Assembly (NCBI GenBank): GCA_944322925.1 | Contig: CALUQM010000004.1 | Span: forward strand, 37,193-101,192 | DNA from: an uncultured Bacteroidales bacterium | GTDB taxonomy: Bacteria > Bacteroidota > Bacteroidia > Bacteroidales > UBA932 | Direction of reading: 5' to 3' | Length of the DNA stretch: 64,000 nt | Shown: positions 7,607 to 17,890 of the stretch, in pieces | Layout: each line of letters begins with the position of its first letter | Position numbering within the stretch: the first letter of the stretch is position 1 | The notes under the pieces: generated by a model | The model's database searches: none | What the model was told of the DNA's origin: nothing | Seen by the model: only the letters and a program-made list of their open reading frames with translations | Program-made: the position numbers and the translations under genes

Positions 7607-9361
7607 ATGATAGTTTGTATAGCGGAGAAGCCGAGCGTGGCGAGGGAAATAGCGGCCGTCCTCGGGGCGACGAAGAAAATGGACGGTTATCTTGAGGGGA
7701 ACGGATATCAGGTGACATGGACTTTCGGCCATTTGTGCACTCTGAAAGAACCGCACGACTATAACCCGCAGTGGAAAGTATGGATGCTCTCGGCCCTGCC
7801 TGTCATTCCTCCCAGATTCGGGATCAAGCTCATAGACAATGAAACATATCTCAGGCAGTTCGAGATCATAAAGACGCTGATGCACAATGCCGACGAGATA
7901 ATAAATTGCGGGGATGCCGGACAGGAAGGGGAACTGATACAGAGATGGGTCATGCTCAAGGCAGGAGCGAAATGCCCGGTCAGGAGGCTCTGGATATCTT
8001 CCCTGACAGAAGAAGCCATAAGGGAAGGTTTTTCCGCTCTGAGGCCCGAGTCCGATTTCAGGCTTCTCTACGAAGCCGGCCTTGCCAGAGCCATCGGAGA
8101 CTGGATCCTCGGCATCAATGCTACGAGACTCTATACCCTGAGATATGCCGCGAACCGTCAGGTCCTGTCCATAGGAAGAGTCCAGACGCCTACACTCGCG
8201 TTGATAGTTCAGAGACAGGCCGAAATCGACAATTTCGTTCCGGCTCCGTACTGGGAACTGAAGACCGTTTACCGGGATGTCGTATTCACTGCGAAAAACG
8301 GTAAATTCGACAGGAAGGAGGACGGGGAGCGTCTTCTCGAAGAAGTGTCGGGCAAGGATTTCACTGTCGCCGGCATTTCCGAAAAGAAGGGAAAGGAAGC
8401 GCCTCCGCGTCTTTTCGACCTGACATCGCTGCAGGTCGAATGCAACAGGAAATATGCTTTCAGCGCCGACACCACTCTCAGACTCGTACAGTCTCTGTAT
8501 GAAAAGAAGGTCGTAACCTATCCGAGGGTCGATACTACCTTTCTGAGCGAGGACATATATCCTAAGGTGCCGGCGATACTGGCCGGCATGAAAGGTTATG
8601 AAGACCTTGTCGCGCCTCTAAAGGGACGGAAACTTCCCAAAAGCAAAAAAGTTTTCGACAATTCCAAGGTTACCGACCACCATGCCATCATACCGACCGG
8701 AGTATCTGCGGCAAACCTGTCTCCCGACGAAGAAAAAGTCCGGGATCTCGTTGCAAGACGTTTCATTGCGGCCTTTTATCCGGATTGCGAGATATCGACG
8801 ACAACAGTTACCGGCAATGCGGGTACGGTATCGTTCAGGACAGTCGGGAAGCAGATACTGAAACAGGGCTGGAGGACCGTTTTCCCGTCAAGGGACCGCA
8901 GTCAGGAAGATACCCCGGTCCTGCCTGAATTTGCGGAAGGGGAGTGCGGCCCTCATTCTCCGGAACTCAAGGAGACATGGACCACGCCTCCCAAGCCTTA
9001 TACCGAAGCCACCCTGCTCAGGGCAATGGAGACCGCCGGAAAACTCGTGGACGATGACGAACTCAGAGACGCCCTGAAAGAAAACGGCATAGGCCGGCCC
9101 TCTACAAGAGCCGCCATCATAGAGACTCTTTTCAGACGCGATTATATCAGGAAAGAAAGGAAAAACCTCTATCCGACCTCTACCGGTATCCGTCTGATAA
9201 ATACCATCCACGAGGAGTTGCTGAAAAGCGCGGAACTGACCGGACAGTGGGAAAGAAAGCTGCGGATGATCGAAAACGGGACATACAGGGCTTCCGATTT
9301 CCTCGATGAACTCAAGTCGATGGTCAGGAAGATCGTCATCAGCGTACTGTCCGAGTCATGA
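7607..9361 (+). CDS. topB: DNA topoisomerase III (type IA)
   Basis: A 584-residue type IA topoisomerase that relaxes and decatenates DNA by single-strand passage. The Toprim domain starts the protein (MIVCIAEKPSVAREIA; later INCGDAGQEGELIQ with its acidic metal ligands). Then come IGRVQTPTLALIV and the catalytic tyrosine at about residue 305 in VVTYPRVDT, and later GIGRPSTRAAIIE. It is shorter than the 650-700 residues common in Bacteroides TopB and ends without a C-terminal zinc or accessory domain. The 3' end overlaps the convergent MATE gene by 6 bases. Confidence 0.94.
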   Translation: MIVCIAEKPSVAREIAAVLGATKKMDGYLEGNGYQVTWTFGHLCTLKEPHDYNPQWKVWMLSALPVIPPRFGIKLIDNETYLRQFEIIKTLMHNADEIINCGDAGQEGELIQRWVMLKAGAKCPVRRLWISSLTEEAIREGFSALRPESDFRLLYEAGLARAIGDWILGINATRLYTLRYAANRQVLSIGRVQTPTLALIVQRQAEIDNFVPAPYWELKTVYRDVVFTAKNGKFDRKEDGERLLEEVSGKDFTVAGISEKKGKEAPPRLFDLTSLQVECNRKYAFSADTTLRLVQSLYEKKVVTYPRVDTTFLSEDIYPKVPAILAGMKGYEDLVAPLKGRKLPKSKKVFDNSKVTDHHAIIPTGVSAANLSPDEEKVRDLVARRFIAAFYPDCEISTTTVTGNAGTVSFRTVGKQILKQGWRTVFPSRDRSQEDTPVLPEFAEGECGPHSPELKETWTTPPKPYTEATLLRAMETAGKLVDDDELRDALKENGIGRPSTRAAIIETLFRRDYIRKERKNLYPTSTGIRLINTIHEELLKSAELTGQWERKLRMIENGTYRASDFLDELKSMVRKIVISVLSES

Positions 9362-10717
9362 GCGGCCGCTGCAGGTCCTGTTCTTTCCTGTCTTGCTGTA
9401 AAATCTTGCGCAGAACATCAGACCTGCGCTGGTAAGTCCCAGAGGGAACGACATCCATATACCTGTCAGGCCCCAGTCGAGCACGAACCCGAAAATGTAC
9501 CCGGCAGGAAGCGATATCACGAAATAGGCAAGAAATGCTATCCAGACGACAGGCTTTACGTCAGAGATTCCGCGCAGCGCATTGGAATAGGCGCATTGCA
9601 TCCCGTCACCGAACTGGTATATGATAAACGGTATCGTGAGCCCGGAAACGATTGCCGCGACCTGGCTGTTGTCTGAAAACAGGTTTCCTATGCTCCCCCT
9701 GAATGCGAAGATCAGCGAAGATACGACAACCGCCATTACAAGTATCATCTGGAATCCTGCCCCGACTGAATATTTCATGTTTTCCGTATCTTTCTGTCCG
9801 AGGAAGAAACTTGTCCTTACCGCGATGGCCGCTGCCATTCCGTAATAAAGCATGAACCCGAGCTGGCCGACCGTGAGCATCACCTGATGTGCCGCAAGCT
9901 GCAGGGTGCCGAGCCATCCTACCATTATCGTGGCAAGACTGAAGGAACCGGTTTCCATTCCCATCTGCAGACCTATCGGCAGGCCGAGCCTGTTCAGGGC
10001 GGTGAAATCGTTTCCGTTTACCTTTCCTTCGGCGAACCCGGCCCTGTAGTCCGCATAGCGTTTCGAGAAGAAAAACATTCCCGCGAATATGAGCAGGGTG
10101 AGGACTCTGGATATCAGTGTCGAAATCCCGGCTCCGAGAAGCCCGAGTTCCGGACATCCAAGCTTTCCGAATATCAGGCACCAGTTGCCGAAAATATTGA
10201 ATACGTTGCCGAGCAGAAGTATCCACATCGGCGTGACTGTGTCGGCGATCCCGTCCGAGAACTGCTTGAAGGAATTGAAAAGCAGCACGGGCAGCAGGGA
10301 GACCAGCAGTACCATGAAGTAAGGCCGTATCAAAGGCATAAGCTCGGAGGGCTGTCCGAGCCTGTCCACATTCAGATACAGGATATACATGAGAGCCATG
10401 AGAACAGCGGCCGCAACCGAATTCGCAGCCAGGCTGTTTTTCAGGACCCGGCCGATATCGCGGCATGCACCCTGTCCCGAAAGCCTGCCGACTATCGGGG
10501 TCAGTCCATAAGAAAACCCCGTCGAGAAAATTATGACGAGGTTGAATACATTGTTGACAAAACTCGCGGCCGCCAGATCATCCGTATGGTAGTGTCCAAC
10601 CATCATCGTATCGGCAAAACTCACCAGAATTATTCCGAGCTGTCCGATGATGATCGGAAGACCGAGGCTCAGCAGCGGCCGGTAATGTCTTGAATATTTA
10701 CTGAAGTTTGTCCCCAT
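9356..10717 (-). CDS. MATE family efflux transporter
   Basis: A 453-residue inner-membrane protein with about 12 hydrophobic segments arranged as two similar halves, opening with [20 protein letters not shown] and [17 protein letters not shown], the classic MATE N-terminal block. Members extrude cationic drugs or metabolites using Na+ or H+ gradients; substrate unknown. Its start overlaps the end of rho by 20 bases, so it is probably translated from the rho transcript. The 3' end converges on topB. Confidence 0.92.
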   Translation of the reverse strand: MGTNFSKYSRHYRPLLSLGLPIIIGQLGIILVSFADTMMVGHYHTDDLAAASFVNNVFNLVIIFSTGFSYGLTPIVGRLSGQGACRDIGRVLKNSLAANSVAAAVLMALMYILYLNVDRLGQPSELMPLIRPYFMVLLVSLLPVLLFNSFKQFSDGIADTVTPMWILLLGNVFNIFGNWCLIFGKLGCPELGLLGAGISTLISRVLTLLIFAGMFFFSKRYADYRAGFAEGKVNGNDFTALNRLGLPIGLQMGMETGSFSLATIMVGWLGTLQLAAHQVMLTVGQLGFMLYYGMAAAIAVRTSFFLGQKDTENMKYSVGAGFQMILVMAVVVSSLIFAFRGSIGNLFSDNSQVAAIVSGLTIPFIIYQFGDGMQCAYSNALRGISDVKPVVWIAFLAYFVISLPAGYIFGFVLDWGLTGIWMSFPLGLTSAGLMFCARFYSKTGKNRTCSGRS

Positions 10718-12515
10718 TCATCGTAGCGAAAAATTCTTCGTTGGAAACTGTCTTTTCAAGACGGTCCTTGAGGAATTCCATGGCTTCTACCGAATTCATG
10801 TCCGCGAGATAATTGCGGAGTATCCATATTCTGTTGCTCTGTTCCTGAGTGTAGAGAAGATCATCACGTCTCGTACTGCTCAGAGTCACGTCTACGGCAG
10901 GGAATATACGCTTGTTGGACAGCCTTCTGTCAAGCTGGAGCTCCATGTTGCCCGTTCCCTTGAATTCTTCGAAAATCACGTCATCCATTTTGGAGCCGGT
11001 GTCCGTGAGTGCTGTGGCGAGAATAGTGAGCGAACCTCCGTTCTCGATGTTTCTCGCCGCACCGAAAAATCTTTTTGGCTTGTGTAGGGCATTGGCGTCC
11101 ACACCGCCGGAAAGCACTTTGCCCGAAGCCGGCTGGACAGTATTGTATGCCCTGGCAAGACGTGTTATCGAGTCGAGGAATATCACAACGTCGTGGCCGC
11201 ATTCCACGAGTCTTTTGGCTTTTTCGAGCACCATGTTGGCCACCTTGACGTGTTTCTCGGCAGGTTCGTCGAAAGTGGATGCCACGACCTCGGCCTTGAC
11301 GCTTCTTGCCATGTCCGTCACTTCTTCCGGACGTTCATCTATAAGGAGGACGATCATGTAGACTTCAGGATGGTTGTCGGCAATGGCATTGGCTATGGAT
11401 TTCAGGAGCATCGTCTTACCAGTTTTCGGCTGTGCGACGATAAGTCCTCTCTGGCCTTTGCCGATAGGCGTGAACATGTCCACGATTCTGCATGACAGGT
11501 CATTGTGACCTTTCCCGAGCAGGTTGAACTTTTCGTCAGGGAAAAGCGGCGTAAGGAAATCGAACGGGATTCTGTCTCTGATGAATTCCGGAGTCCTTCC
11601 ATTGACGTACTTTATCTTTACGAGAGGGAAATATTTGTCCCCTTCGCGCGGAGGACGTATTTCACCGGTTACGGTATCGCCTGTTTTCAGGGCGTTGGTC
11701 TTGATCTGGCCTGCGGAAACATAAATGTCGTCCGGGGAATTCAGATAATTGTAGTCCGACGAACGCAGGAATCCGTAGCCGTCCGGCATTATTTCAAGGA
11801 CTCCGGTAGCTTCGATCACTCCTTCGAATTCTATCTTCTGCTGCGGCATCTGACGCTGCTGTACATTCTGATGACCGTTGTTCGGCCGCGTTACGGCAGG
11901 CTGTGGTTGCTGGCTGCGCGGTTCGTTGTCCGTTTCCGTTACGCTGGCGGCTTCGACAGGTTCTGCCGGAGACTGCTTCTGGATTCTTGTGCGCTTTCTC
12001 CTTTCGGGATTCTGGCTATTGGTATTCCTGTCCTGGTTCGTTGCGTTCTTTTCCTGGCTCCCGGAGTTGTCGGCCTGAGAACTCTCGGCTTTTTTCTCGG
12101 GAGCATCGGTCACGGCCTTTTCGGCAGGACGTGCGTCCGTCTCCGTATTTACGGCTTTAGCTGTCTTTTCGTTTTTCGTTTCGGACTTTGCCGCCGGTTC
12201 ATCTGCGGTTTTTTTCTTGCGTCCGCGTTTGGCCGGAGCAGGCTGGCGGTTTTCCTCAGCCGGAGCCGCGTTCTGCTGCGGTGCGGCAGCCTTTGCTGCT
12301 TCTTCAGGATTGGACGGCTGCTTTTTCGGACGTCCTCTTTTCTTCTTTTCCGGTTTTTCCGGTGCCGAGTGAGCATTGATTGCGGCTTCCTTGTCGAGAA
12401 TCAGATAGGAGATGTCCTTTTTTTCCATTTTCTTGGTGACATGGATGCCGAGTTCCTTTGCGATGGAACGGACCTGTTCCAGATCCATTTCGTTTAAGTC
12501 GAAAATATTGTGCAT
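10698..12515 (-). CDS. rho: Transcription termination factor Rho with long insert
   Basis: A 605-residue hexameric RNA helicase/ATPase that ends untranslated transcripts. Residues 1-45 are the Rho N-terminal helical domain. About 50-228 is a low-complexity A/P/K/E/Q/N-rich insert containing basic patches ([15 protein letters not shown]). About 229-290 is the cold-shock-like RNA-binding domain ([22 protein letters not shown]). Then follows the RecA-like core with Walker A QPKTGKT (K367), Walker [11 protein letters not shown], and the Q/R loops. Long inserts at this site are known in Bacteroidota Rho. A consensus promoter lies 70-100 bases upstream, and the MATE gene follows in the same transcript. 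Confidence 0.97.
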   Translation of the reverse strand: MHNIFDLNEMDLEQVRSIAKELGIHVTKKMEKKDISYLILDKEAAINAHSAPEKPEKKKRGRPKKQPSNPEEAAKAAAPQQNAAPAEENRQPAPAKRGRKKKTADEPAAKSETKNEKTAKAVNTETDARPAEKAVTDAPEKKAESSQADNSGSQEKNATNQDRNTNSQNPERRKRTRIQKQSPAEPVEAASVTETDNEPRSQQPQPAVTRPNNGHQNVQQRQMPQQKIEFEGVIEATGVLEIMPDGYGFLRSSDYNYLNSPDDIYVSAGQIKTNALKTGDTVTGEIRPPREGDKYFPLVKIKYVNGRTPEFIRDRIPFDFLTPLFPDEKFNLLGKGHNDLSCRIVDMFTPIGKGQRGLIVAQPKTGKTMLLKSIANAIADNHPEVYMIVLLIDERPEEVTDMARSVKAEVVASTFDEPAEKHVKVANMVLEKAKRLVECGHDVVIFLDSITRLARAYNTVQPASGKVLSGGVDANALHKPKRFFGAARNIENGGSLTILATALTDTGSKMDDVIFEEFKGTGNMELQLDRRLSNKRIFPAVDVTLSSTRRDDLLYTQEQSNRIWILRNYLADMNSVEAMEFLKDRLEKTVSNEEFFATMNGDKLQ

Positions 12516-12585
12516 ATAGTAAGTTTATCCTATGAAATACATTGAAAATATGTAATCAGGGGGAGGAATTTTTCCAAAGACTTTG

Positions 12586-12616
12586 CAAATATACTAATTT
12601 GCACCGAACTTCCAAA
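12586..12616 (-). promoter_or_regulatory. Consensus Bacteroides-type promoter of rho
   Basis: On the minus strand TTTG (12613-12616), a 19-base spacer and TATATTTG (12586-12593): both boxes perfect. The predicted start is near 12580, giving rho a leader of about 65 bases. Confidence 0.75.
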
Positions 12617-12626
12617 TAAATAATCG

Positions 12627-12644
12627 CACTCTATACACTCTATA
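12627..12644. repeat. Tandem 9-bp repeat upstream of rho
   Basis: CACTCTATA occurs twice head-to-tail. The pair is bracketed by two copies of an ATAAATAATCG-type element (about 12616-12626 and 12642-12652). It lies just upstream of the rho promoter, in the 180-bp gap between rho and lptD. Function unknown. Confidence 0.6.
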
Positions 12645-12695
12645 AATAATCGTAATCTTGCCTCTCCTGCCGTGCCGCTTTTGCCGTCCCGGGGC

Positions 12696-15449
12696 CTAAT
12701 TGTCCCAGTAGCTCGTACTTTTCTTGAATCTCAGCAGGTCGGAAAGAGCCGCCGCGTTGGCCGCAATCTTGAATGACCACGATTCCCACTGTCCGTTAGG
12801 AATCCAGGAGAACGATATGTTGAAGCAATGCAGGTCGTATGTCGCGCTCAGCTGGGTAGTGGACATCCTGAATGCCATGATGTCGAAGTTGGTCGTGAGA
12901 TTTATCGACAGGGCCGGCGTAATCTTGACGTTTCCGGATACGCCGAGGGTCTGGGTATGCCTGTGATTGGTTATCAGCTGGTTGTTGGAATACTGGTAGG
13001 ACCGGCTGTAGCTGTACGAATAGTTGAAGTTTATCGACCACGGGGAGTTCGGATTCATGTAGTAGAGCCAGCCTCCCGGTATGTATTCTCCTGTAACAGG
13101 ATGGTAATATATTCTCGTATAGTCCGAAGCAGGGTTTCCTCCGGCCTGTGCGCTTCCGTCGTTTCCGTTGATTTTCCCTTCTCCTGAAAGCGAATAGGAG
13201 ATGGATGCGCTCGCATTGGTCAGACGGACGGGATTCGCCCATCCCTGTGTCTGCACGTTGAATTTGTTGATCTTCCGACCCCTTTCGTCGATGGCGTAAG
13301 GATCCAGGTTCACATTGGCGCTTATGCCTACCTTGCCGAATACCGAGGTCGACATCGAAATGCCTATGTTGCTGAGATTCAGCGAATCGGCGAGGAAATT
13401 ATACCCGGTGTTCAAGGTCAGCTGGTCTATGAGCTTGATTTTCTTTTCCCCCTTTCCGGTAGTGTCCCTGAGGTCGCGCACCTTTGCCTCAAGGTTGTTG
13501 CTTATGGAAAGGTTCATCGATGCCGTCTTTCCCTTGCCTGGAGGAGAGTACAGCTGTCCTGCATAAATATTGTAGTCGAGACTCTGTACCTGGCCGTTGG
13601 CGTCGGTGTATGTGAGGGTCCTCCATCCGTTGAAATATTTTGCCTTCTCGGGACTGAAAGAAAAAGATATCGACGGTGAAATCACATGTCTTATGGCCTG
13701 GATTTTCCTGTGCTTGCCGAAATTGAACATTCCGTACAGCCTTGTGTTCATCGACAGGCTTCCGGAATAGGTGTGGGTGGCTCCGAATGTGCTGAACTGC
13801 TTGCCTTCCACATCCTCCACCTGGCCGGTGTCAGGATTGTACACCTTTTCTGTCGCCCTGAAAAACCAGTTCATGCCGTAGCTTATGCTCGGAGTGAAGT
13901 TGATGTATTTGAAAAGCGTGAAATTCGGCAGGCCGATCTGGAAATTGTGTGTCATGCCGTTCTGGAATTTATCCAGAAATCCCGGCTGGTTGAATTCGGA
14001 CGCCTTGAAATTGATCTTGTTCTGCAGAGTAGTGCTGTAGCCGAGCGAAAACTGTTCGTAGAACCTTTCCTTGCCGACCCTGTTCTTCCTTTTGAACGGG
14101 TAGAACCTGCTCACCGAGAATGTGAGGTTAGGCAGGGTGAACGAATAGGAGCTGTCTATCGAGTTCTGGCTGTGAAGGGCATTGACGGACAGGTTGAACT
14201 TTCCGTTCCAGTTCTTGGAGTAGGATATGGATGACGATATCTGGTTCTGCAGCGCTTCCGTGACGGAGGTGGAGTTGTAGCGGCTGTTCGACGGGCTCGA
14301 GAAATTCACCGACGCGCTGAACGATGTCCCGGGCCTTGCCTTGGCATCCTGCGAGTGGCTCCAGCGTACTCCGAAATTCCTCATCTGGTTGAAGTCCGTA
14401 CTTCCTTTTTCTCCGGTCTGGTCATTGGAGTATGTGATGGAGAAGTTACCGTTGCACTTGTAGTTCACCTTGTACCGGGAATCGACCTGGACGCTCCATG
14501 AGCCGAGAGTATATATGTCGCCCGTGAGTGAAATGTCGAAATAGTCTCCGAGCACGAAATACATTCCGGCGTCCCTGAGGTAGAATCCTCGTGCAGCCTC
14601 TTCTCCGAAAGTAGGCATGAGGAGTCCCGTGGCTCTGTCAGGCCTTTTCGGAATGAATCCGAAAGGAAGCACTACGGGAAAAAGCGGAATATCCTCTATG
14701 ACAGGCCATGCCGGACCGAAAACTGTCTTCTGCGACGGCTTGGTCATGACCTTGGCCGCCGACAGGTGCAGGTAATAGTGCGGATGCTCGGCATCGCAGA
14801 CAGTATATTTTCCGTCGGTGATGTTTATGGAATTGTCCGCCATCATCTTGATGTTCTGACCGTGCAGGATGCCGTCCTGTTCCTGGGTCACCATGTTCGT
14901 GATTCTGGCCTTGCCTGAATCGAAATTATATCTCAGTTCCTCCATCGTGTAGGTCTTGCCTCCCTGAGTCATGGTCGGCATTCCGGTGATGAGACCCGTC
15001 GAGTCCTTCGTGCCTCTGGCATAGACCGTTTTGGTCTGGATGTCATAGACCATATAGTCGGCAGCGAGTTCCATGTCCTCGTACTTGACCTTTACGTCGC
15101 CGTAGTAGTAGATCATCCTTTTCCCGTCAGTGAAATCCTCCACTATCGAATCCCTCGCGGAAGTGAAGGCCGGGACCTTGAGAGAACTCTTGCCGAGCAT
15201 GTCCAGGGAATCCTGTCTTGCTACCGAATCCGCGTATGCGGTAGAATCGAGGACGGCACGCATCGAATCGCTTATGGCCGGAAGCGTATCGGCCTTGGCT
15301 TCGATACGTTCCGCTCTCTGACGGTTCCTCCTCGATCTGCGGTCATCCTGAGACGAGACCGTGAAGGAACTGAGAATCAGCAAAGCGATTACGGCGAAAA
15401 ACACCTTGTCCCTTTTCCTGTTCAATGGACCTGAGTTATATTGTGACAT
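12696..15449 (-). CDS. lptD: LptD-like outer-membrane LPS assembly protein
   Basis: A 917-residue outer-membrane protein. It has a signal-anchor-like N-terminus (FFAVIALLILSSFTVSSQ, cleavage near residue 34), then an acidic/Ser/Asp linker. About residues 100-230 are an OstA-like beta-jellyroll (IYYYGDVKVKYEDMELAADYMVYD), followed by a long beta-barrel rich in alternating aromatic/polar strands. The Bacteroidota form is annotated as putative LptD, inserting LPS at the cell surface. The size fits. It ends with an aromatic-rich strand, as barrel proteins do (final residues YWDN). Divergent from the amidase gene across 89 bases. Confidence 0.88.
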   Translation of the reverse strand: MSQYNSGPLNRKRDKVFFAVIALLILSSFTVSSQDDRRSRRNRQRAERIEAKADTLPAISDSMRAVLDSTAYADSVARQDSLDMLGKSSLKVPAFTSARDSIVEDFTDGKRMIYYYGDVKVKYEDMELAADYMVYDIQTKTVYARGTKDSTGLITGMPTMTQGGKTYTMEELRYNFDSGKARITNMVTQEQDGILHGQNIKMMADNSINITDGKYTVCDAEHPHYYLHLSAAKVMTKPSQKTVFGPAWPVIEDIPLFPVVLPFGFIPKRPDRATGLLMPTFGEEAARGFYLRDAGMYFVLGDYFDISLTGDIYTLGSWSVQVDSRYKVNYKCNGNFSITYSNDQTGEKGSTDFNQMRNFGVRWSHSQDAKARPGTSFSASVNFSSPSNSRYNSTSVTEALQNQISSSISYSKNWNGKFNLSVNALHSQNSIDSSYSFTLPNLTFSVSRFYPFKRKNRVGKERFYEQFSLGYSTTLQNKINFKASEFNQPGFLDKFQNGMTHNFQIGLPNFTLFKYINFTPSISYGMNWFFRATEKVYNPDTGQVEDVEGKQFSTFGATHTYSGSLSMNTRLYGMFNFGKHRKIQAIRHVISPSISFSFSPEKAKYFNGWRTLTYTDANGQVQSLDYNIYAGQLYSPPGKGKTASMNLSISNNLEAKVRDLRDTTGKGEKKIKLIDQLTLNTGYNFLADSLNLSNIGISMSTSVFGKVGISANVNLDPYAIDERGRKINKFNVQTQGWANPVRLTNASASISYSLSGEGKINGNDGSAQAGGNPASDYTRIYYHPVTGEYIPGGWLYYMNPNSPWSINFNYSYSYSRSYQYSNNQLITNHRHTQTLGVSGNVKITPALSINLTTNFDIMAFRMSTTQLSATYDLHCFNISFSWIPNGQWESWSFKIAANAAALSDLLRFKKSTSYWDN

Positions 15450-15478
15450 TAAATCTCTCCAAATTCAGCAAAAATTCA

Positions 15479-15486
15479 TATTTTTG
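15479..15486 (+). promoter_or_regulatory. Possible -7 box for the amidase gene
   Basis: TATTTTTG matches TAnnTTTG and would start transcription about 45 bases before the amidase ATG. I see no TTTG at the right distance upstream, so this is weak. Confidence 0.3.
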
Positions 15487-15493
15487 CAAGACG

Positions 15494-15525
15494 CAAAGTT
15501 AAAACTATTTTCAAATATTACCAAA
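15494..15525 (-). promoter_or_regulatory. Bacteroides-type promoter of lptD
   Basis: On the minus strand TTTG (15522-15525), a 20-base spacer and TAACTTTG (15494-15501), both perfect. The predicted leader is about 40 bases to the lptD ATG at 15449. Confidence 0.65.
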
Positions 15526-15538
15526 TACGGCTTATCGA

Positions 15539-16657
15539 ATGAATGATATCCGACATAAATCCAGACTCGTCACGTTCATCCTTTCGGCTGTCCTGTCCAT
15601 GCTTTTTCCGGGCATGGTTTACGGTGCGCCCGACGGCGGTGACCTCTGTCTGAAAACCGTGGTCATCGATCCCGGACACGGAGGCCGCGACCCCGGATGC
15701 ATCAGCAGGGACGGGAAAGTCTATGAGAAAAACCTCAATCTCGATGTGGCCAAAAGGCTCGGAGCCAAGATTTCGGCCGCCTATCCCGACGTCAGGGTGG
15801 TGTACACCAGATCTACGGACGTATTCATCCCTCTGAACACAAGGGCGGACATCGCCAACAGAAATAATGCCAATCTTTTCATTTCCATTCATACCAACGG
15901 CTGGGAGACCTCGCAGCCTCACGGATTTTCGACACATATTTTCGGAAACAACATGCTTTCCTCGAACCAGGACCTTGTCCGCCGCGAGAATTCCGTAATC
16001 CTGCTCGAGGAAGACTATTCCATAAACTATCAGGGTTTCGACCCGAATGACCCCGAATCGTATATTTTCTTCAATCTCATGCAGAATGCGAATTACGAAC
16101 AGAGCCTTGCATTCGCTGCAGACGTGGACAAGGAGTTGTCCAAAGGCCCCGTAACGTACAACAGAGGCATAAGCCAGAACGCCTTTATTGTTCTTTGGAA
16201 AGCTACGGTGCCGGCCGTTCTCGTGGAGATGGGGTTCATTTCCAATTCATCCGACCTGAAAATACTGACTTCGCCGACCCGCAGGGAAGAGATTGCCGGC
16301 AGGCTGTTCGATGCCTTCAGGAATTTCAAGACGAGATACGACGCCAGCCTCGATTACGAGACCGAGTCTGTTCCGGACCCTCACTCCGGAGATGGCAGTC
16401 GGCAGCAGGCGCAGCCTGACATGTCCTCGGATGACGGATACGGCGTACAGATTTTTGCCCTGAGCAAGCTGCTTGAGCCGGGGGACAGCGCCTTCAAGGG
16501 CTACGACGCCGTCGCGGTAAAAAGCGGAAACATCTATAAATATATTATAAGGGAATCTTCTGCCGATGCGGCGAGGGCACTGTTCAGAAAAGTCCGGAAA
16601 ACTTTTCCGGGTTCTTTCCCTGTAAGGATCGAGGACGGCGCAGTCTCAGCCCTTTAG
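15539..16657 (+). CDS. N-acetylmuramoyl-L-alanine amidase with SPOR-like tail
   Basis: A 372-residue exported cell-wall hydrolase. Residues 1-30 form a signal peptide (FILSAVLSMLFPGMVYGA). The Amidase_3 zinc domain shows VVIDPGHGGRDPG (zinc His), the glutamate in YEKNLNLDVAKRL, ISIHTN (zinc His), and PAVLVEMGFISN (catalytic Glu). After a linker, the last 75 residues (GYGVQIFALSKL ... VRKTFPGSFPVRI) look like a SPOR peptidoglycan-binding domain. The likely role is cleavage of the stem peptide amide during daughter-cell separation. An MCE gene follows after 57 bases, probably co-transcribed. Confidence 0.92.
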   Translation: MNDIRHKSRLVTFILSAVLSMLFPGMVYGAPDGGDLCLKTVVIDPGHGGRDPGCISRDGKVYEKNLNLDVAKRLGAKISAAYPDVRVVYTRSTDVFIPLNTRADIANRNNANLFISIHTNGWETSQPHGFSTHIFGNNMLSSNQDLVRRENSVILLEEDYSINYQGFDPNDPESYIFFNLMQNANYEQSLAFAADVDKELSKGPVTYNRGISQNAFIVLWKATVPAVLVEMGFISNSSDLKILTSPTRREEIAGRLFDAFRNFKTRYDASLDYETESVPDPHSGDGSRQQAQPDMSSDDGYGVQIFALSKLLEPGDSAFKGYDAVAVKSGNIYKYIIRESSADAARALFRKVRKTFPGSFPVRIEDGAVSAL

Positions 16658-16714
16658 ATTTTATTCCGGGAAAATCCCGGGAATGACCATGCAAACTTGA
16701 AAATCGTCTGAAAC

Positions 16715-17620
16715 ATGAAACGGGAACTCAAAATCGGAATACTGGCTATAGCGGTCCTTGTCGCAAGTTTTTTTGTCATAAATTTTCTCCGCGGCAAGGA
16801 TATTCTGAACAAGGAATATGAACTGGTATCCTTCTATGATGACGTGCAGGGACTGCTTCCGTCATCCGCCGTATATATAAAGGGATTCAAGGCGGGTACG
16901 GTCTCGGATGTCTCGTATGACAGGACAAGGCAGGGATTCGATGTAGTCTGCTCGATTTCCAAGGATTTTTCCGTACCGTCGGATTCCAGGATGACGATTT
17001 ACAGTGCCGACCTGATGGGCGGCAAGGCCATCAGGATCGATCTCGGGACATCGTCCGTACCGGCAGGTGACGGGGATTTCCTTCAGCCGTCGGTATCTCC
17101 TGACATGCTTTCCTCCATTGCTGCCGGCATAGAGCCCATAATCAGCAAGGGGAGCGAAGTCCTCGACGACCTCGACAGCGCCCTGGTAAATCTGAACCTT
17201 ACGCTTTCAGACGAGAACAGGGCTACGCTCAGGCACATCCTTGTCAATATCGACAGTGCCGTGGACAAGATAGACGGCATAGCAGGAACATTGGAGTCCG
17301 GTGTGCCTGACATTGAGGCCGTGATATCCAATCTGAATTCCCTGTCGGCAAAACTTGCCGTCATTGCCGATAAGGCGGACGCCTCGATGTCGGACATAAA
17401 CAGCATAAGCTCCAAACTCGACAGTGCCGATATCTCAGGGCTTGTAGCAAGCATGGATTCGCTGGTGATGAAACTTCATGCTTCAGACGGCACGGTCGGA
17501 AAACTTGTCAACGACGATTCGGTCTACCTTTCCGTGGATTCCCTGATTTCGGACATATCCTCTCTTGTGAAGAAAATCGAGCAGAATCCTAAGAAATATA
17601 TCCGGATATCCGTCTTCTGA
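16715..17620 (+). CDS. MlaD/MCE-domain lipid transport protein
   Basis: A 301-residue protein with one N-terminal membrane anchor (ELKIGILAIAVLVASFFVINFL). An MCE domain covers about residues 35-120 (FYDDVQGLLPSSAVYIKGFKAGTVSDVSYD, LMGGKAIRIDLG). After it comes a long helical, Asp/Ser-rich coiled-coil region with repeated 'DSALVNLNLTL / IDSAVDKIDGIAG / ISNLNSLSAKL' patterns. MCE proteins form rings that bridge the periplasm to move phospholipids. No MlaE/MlaF partners are adjacent, so they must be encoded elsewhere. Confidence 0.9.
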   Translation: MKRELKIGILAIAVLVASFFVINFLRGKDILNKEYELVSFYDDVQGLLPSSAVYIKGFKAGTVSDVSYDRTRQGFDVVCSISKDFSVPSDSRMTIYSADLMGGKAIRIDLGTSSVPAGDGDFLQPSVSPDMLSSIAAGIEPIISKGSEVLDDLDSALVNLNLTLSDENRATLRHILVNIDSAVDKIDGIAGTLESGVPDIEAVISNLNSLSAKLAVIADKADASMSDINSISSKLDSADISGLVASMDSLVMKLHASDGTVGKLVNDDSVYLSVDSLISDISSLVKKIEQNPKKYIRISVF

Positions 17621-17890
17621 CATTCTCAGGACATGATTGCCCGGCCTTTTTGTGATTTTGAATAATTCTAAATAGCTAAAAAGGTAAAACTCAATGGTAT
17701 TAAGATTTTGTTAACTTGTAATTCTTTGTAATTCAGTTGTTTATAAGGGTAAACGTTTGCGGCTGGGCGAAGCGTTTAGAAGTAAAAAAAACTTAATATA
17801 CAATAGCAATTAAAAATTTTTGTAAAATATTTTTCCTCATATTTGTCATCGTTTTCACACCTGCTGACCTGAAAATACGATTGGATAAAT
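17621..17890. other. Intergenic region upstream of dnaA
   Basis: A 270-bp AT-rich gap. It holds a 10-bp-spaced direct repeat of TTGTAATTC (17716-17724 and 17726-17734) and two imperfect -7-like boxes, TATTTTTC (17828-17835) and CATATTTG (17838-17845). Neither has a well-placed TTTG. I found no clear cluster of TTATCCACA-type DnaA boxes, so nothing here supports an origin. Confidence 0.4.

Noticed and set aside
17621-17890. Replication origin upstream of dnaA
   Set aside because: No cluster of DnaA boxes or AT-rich iterons could be read; dnaA position alone does not mark the origin in Bacteroidota.
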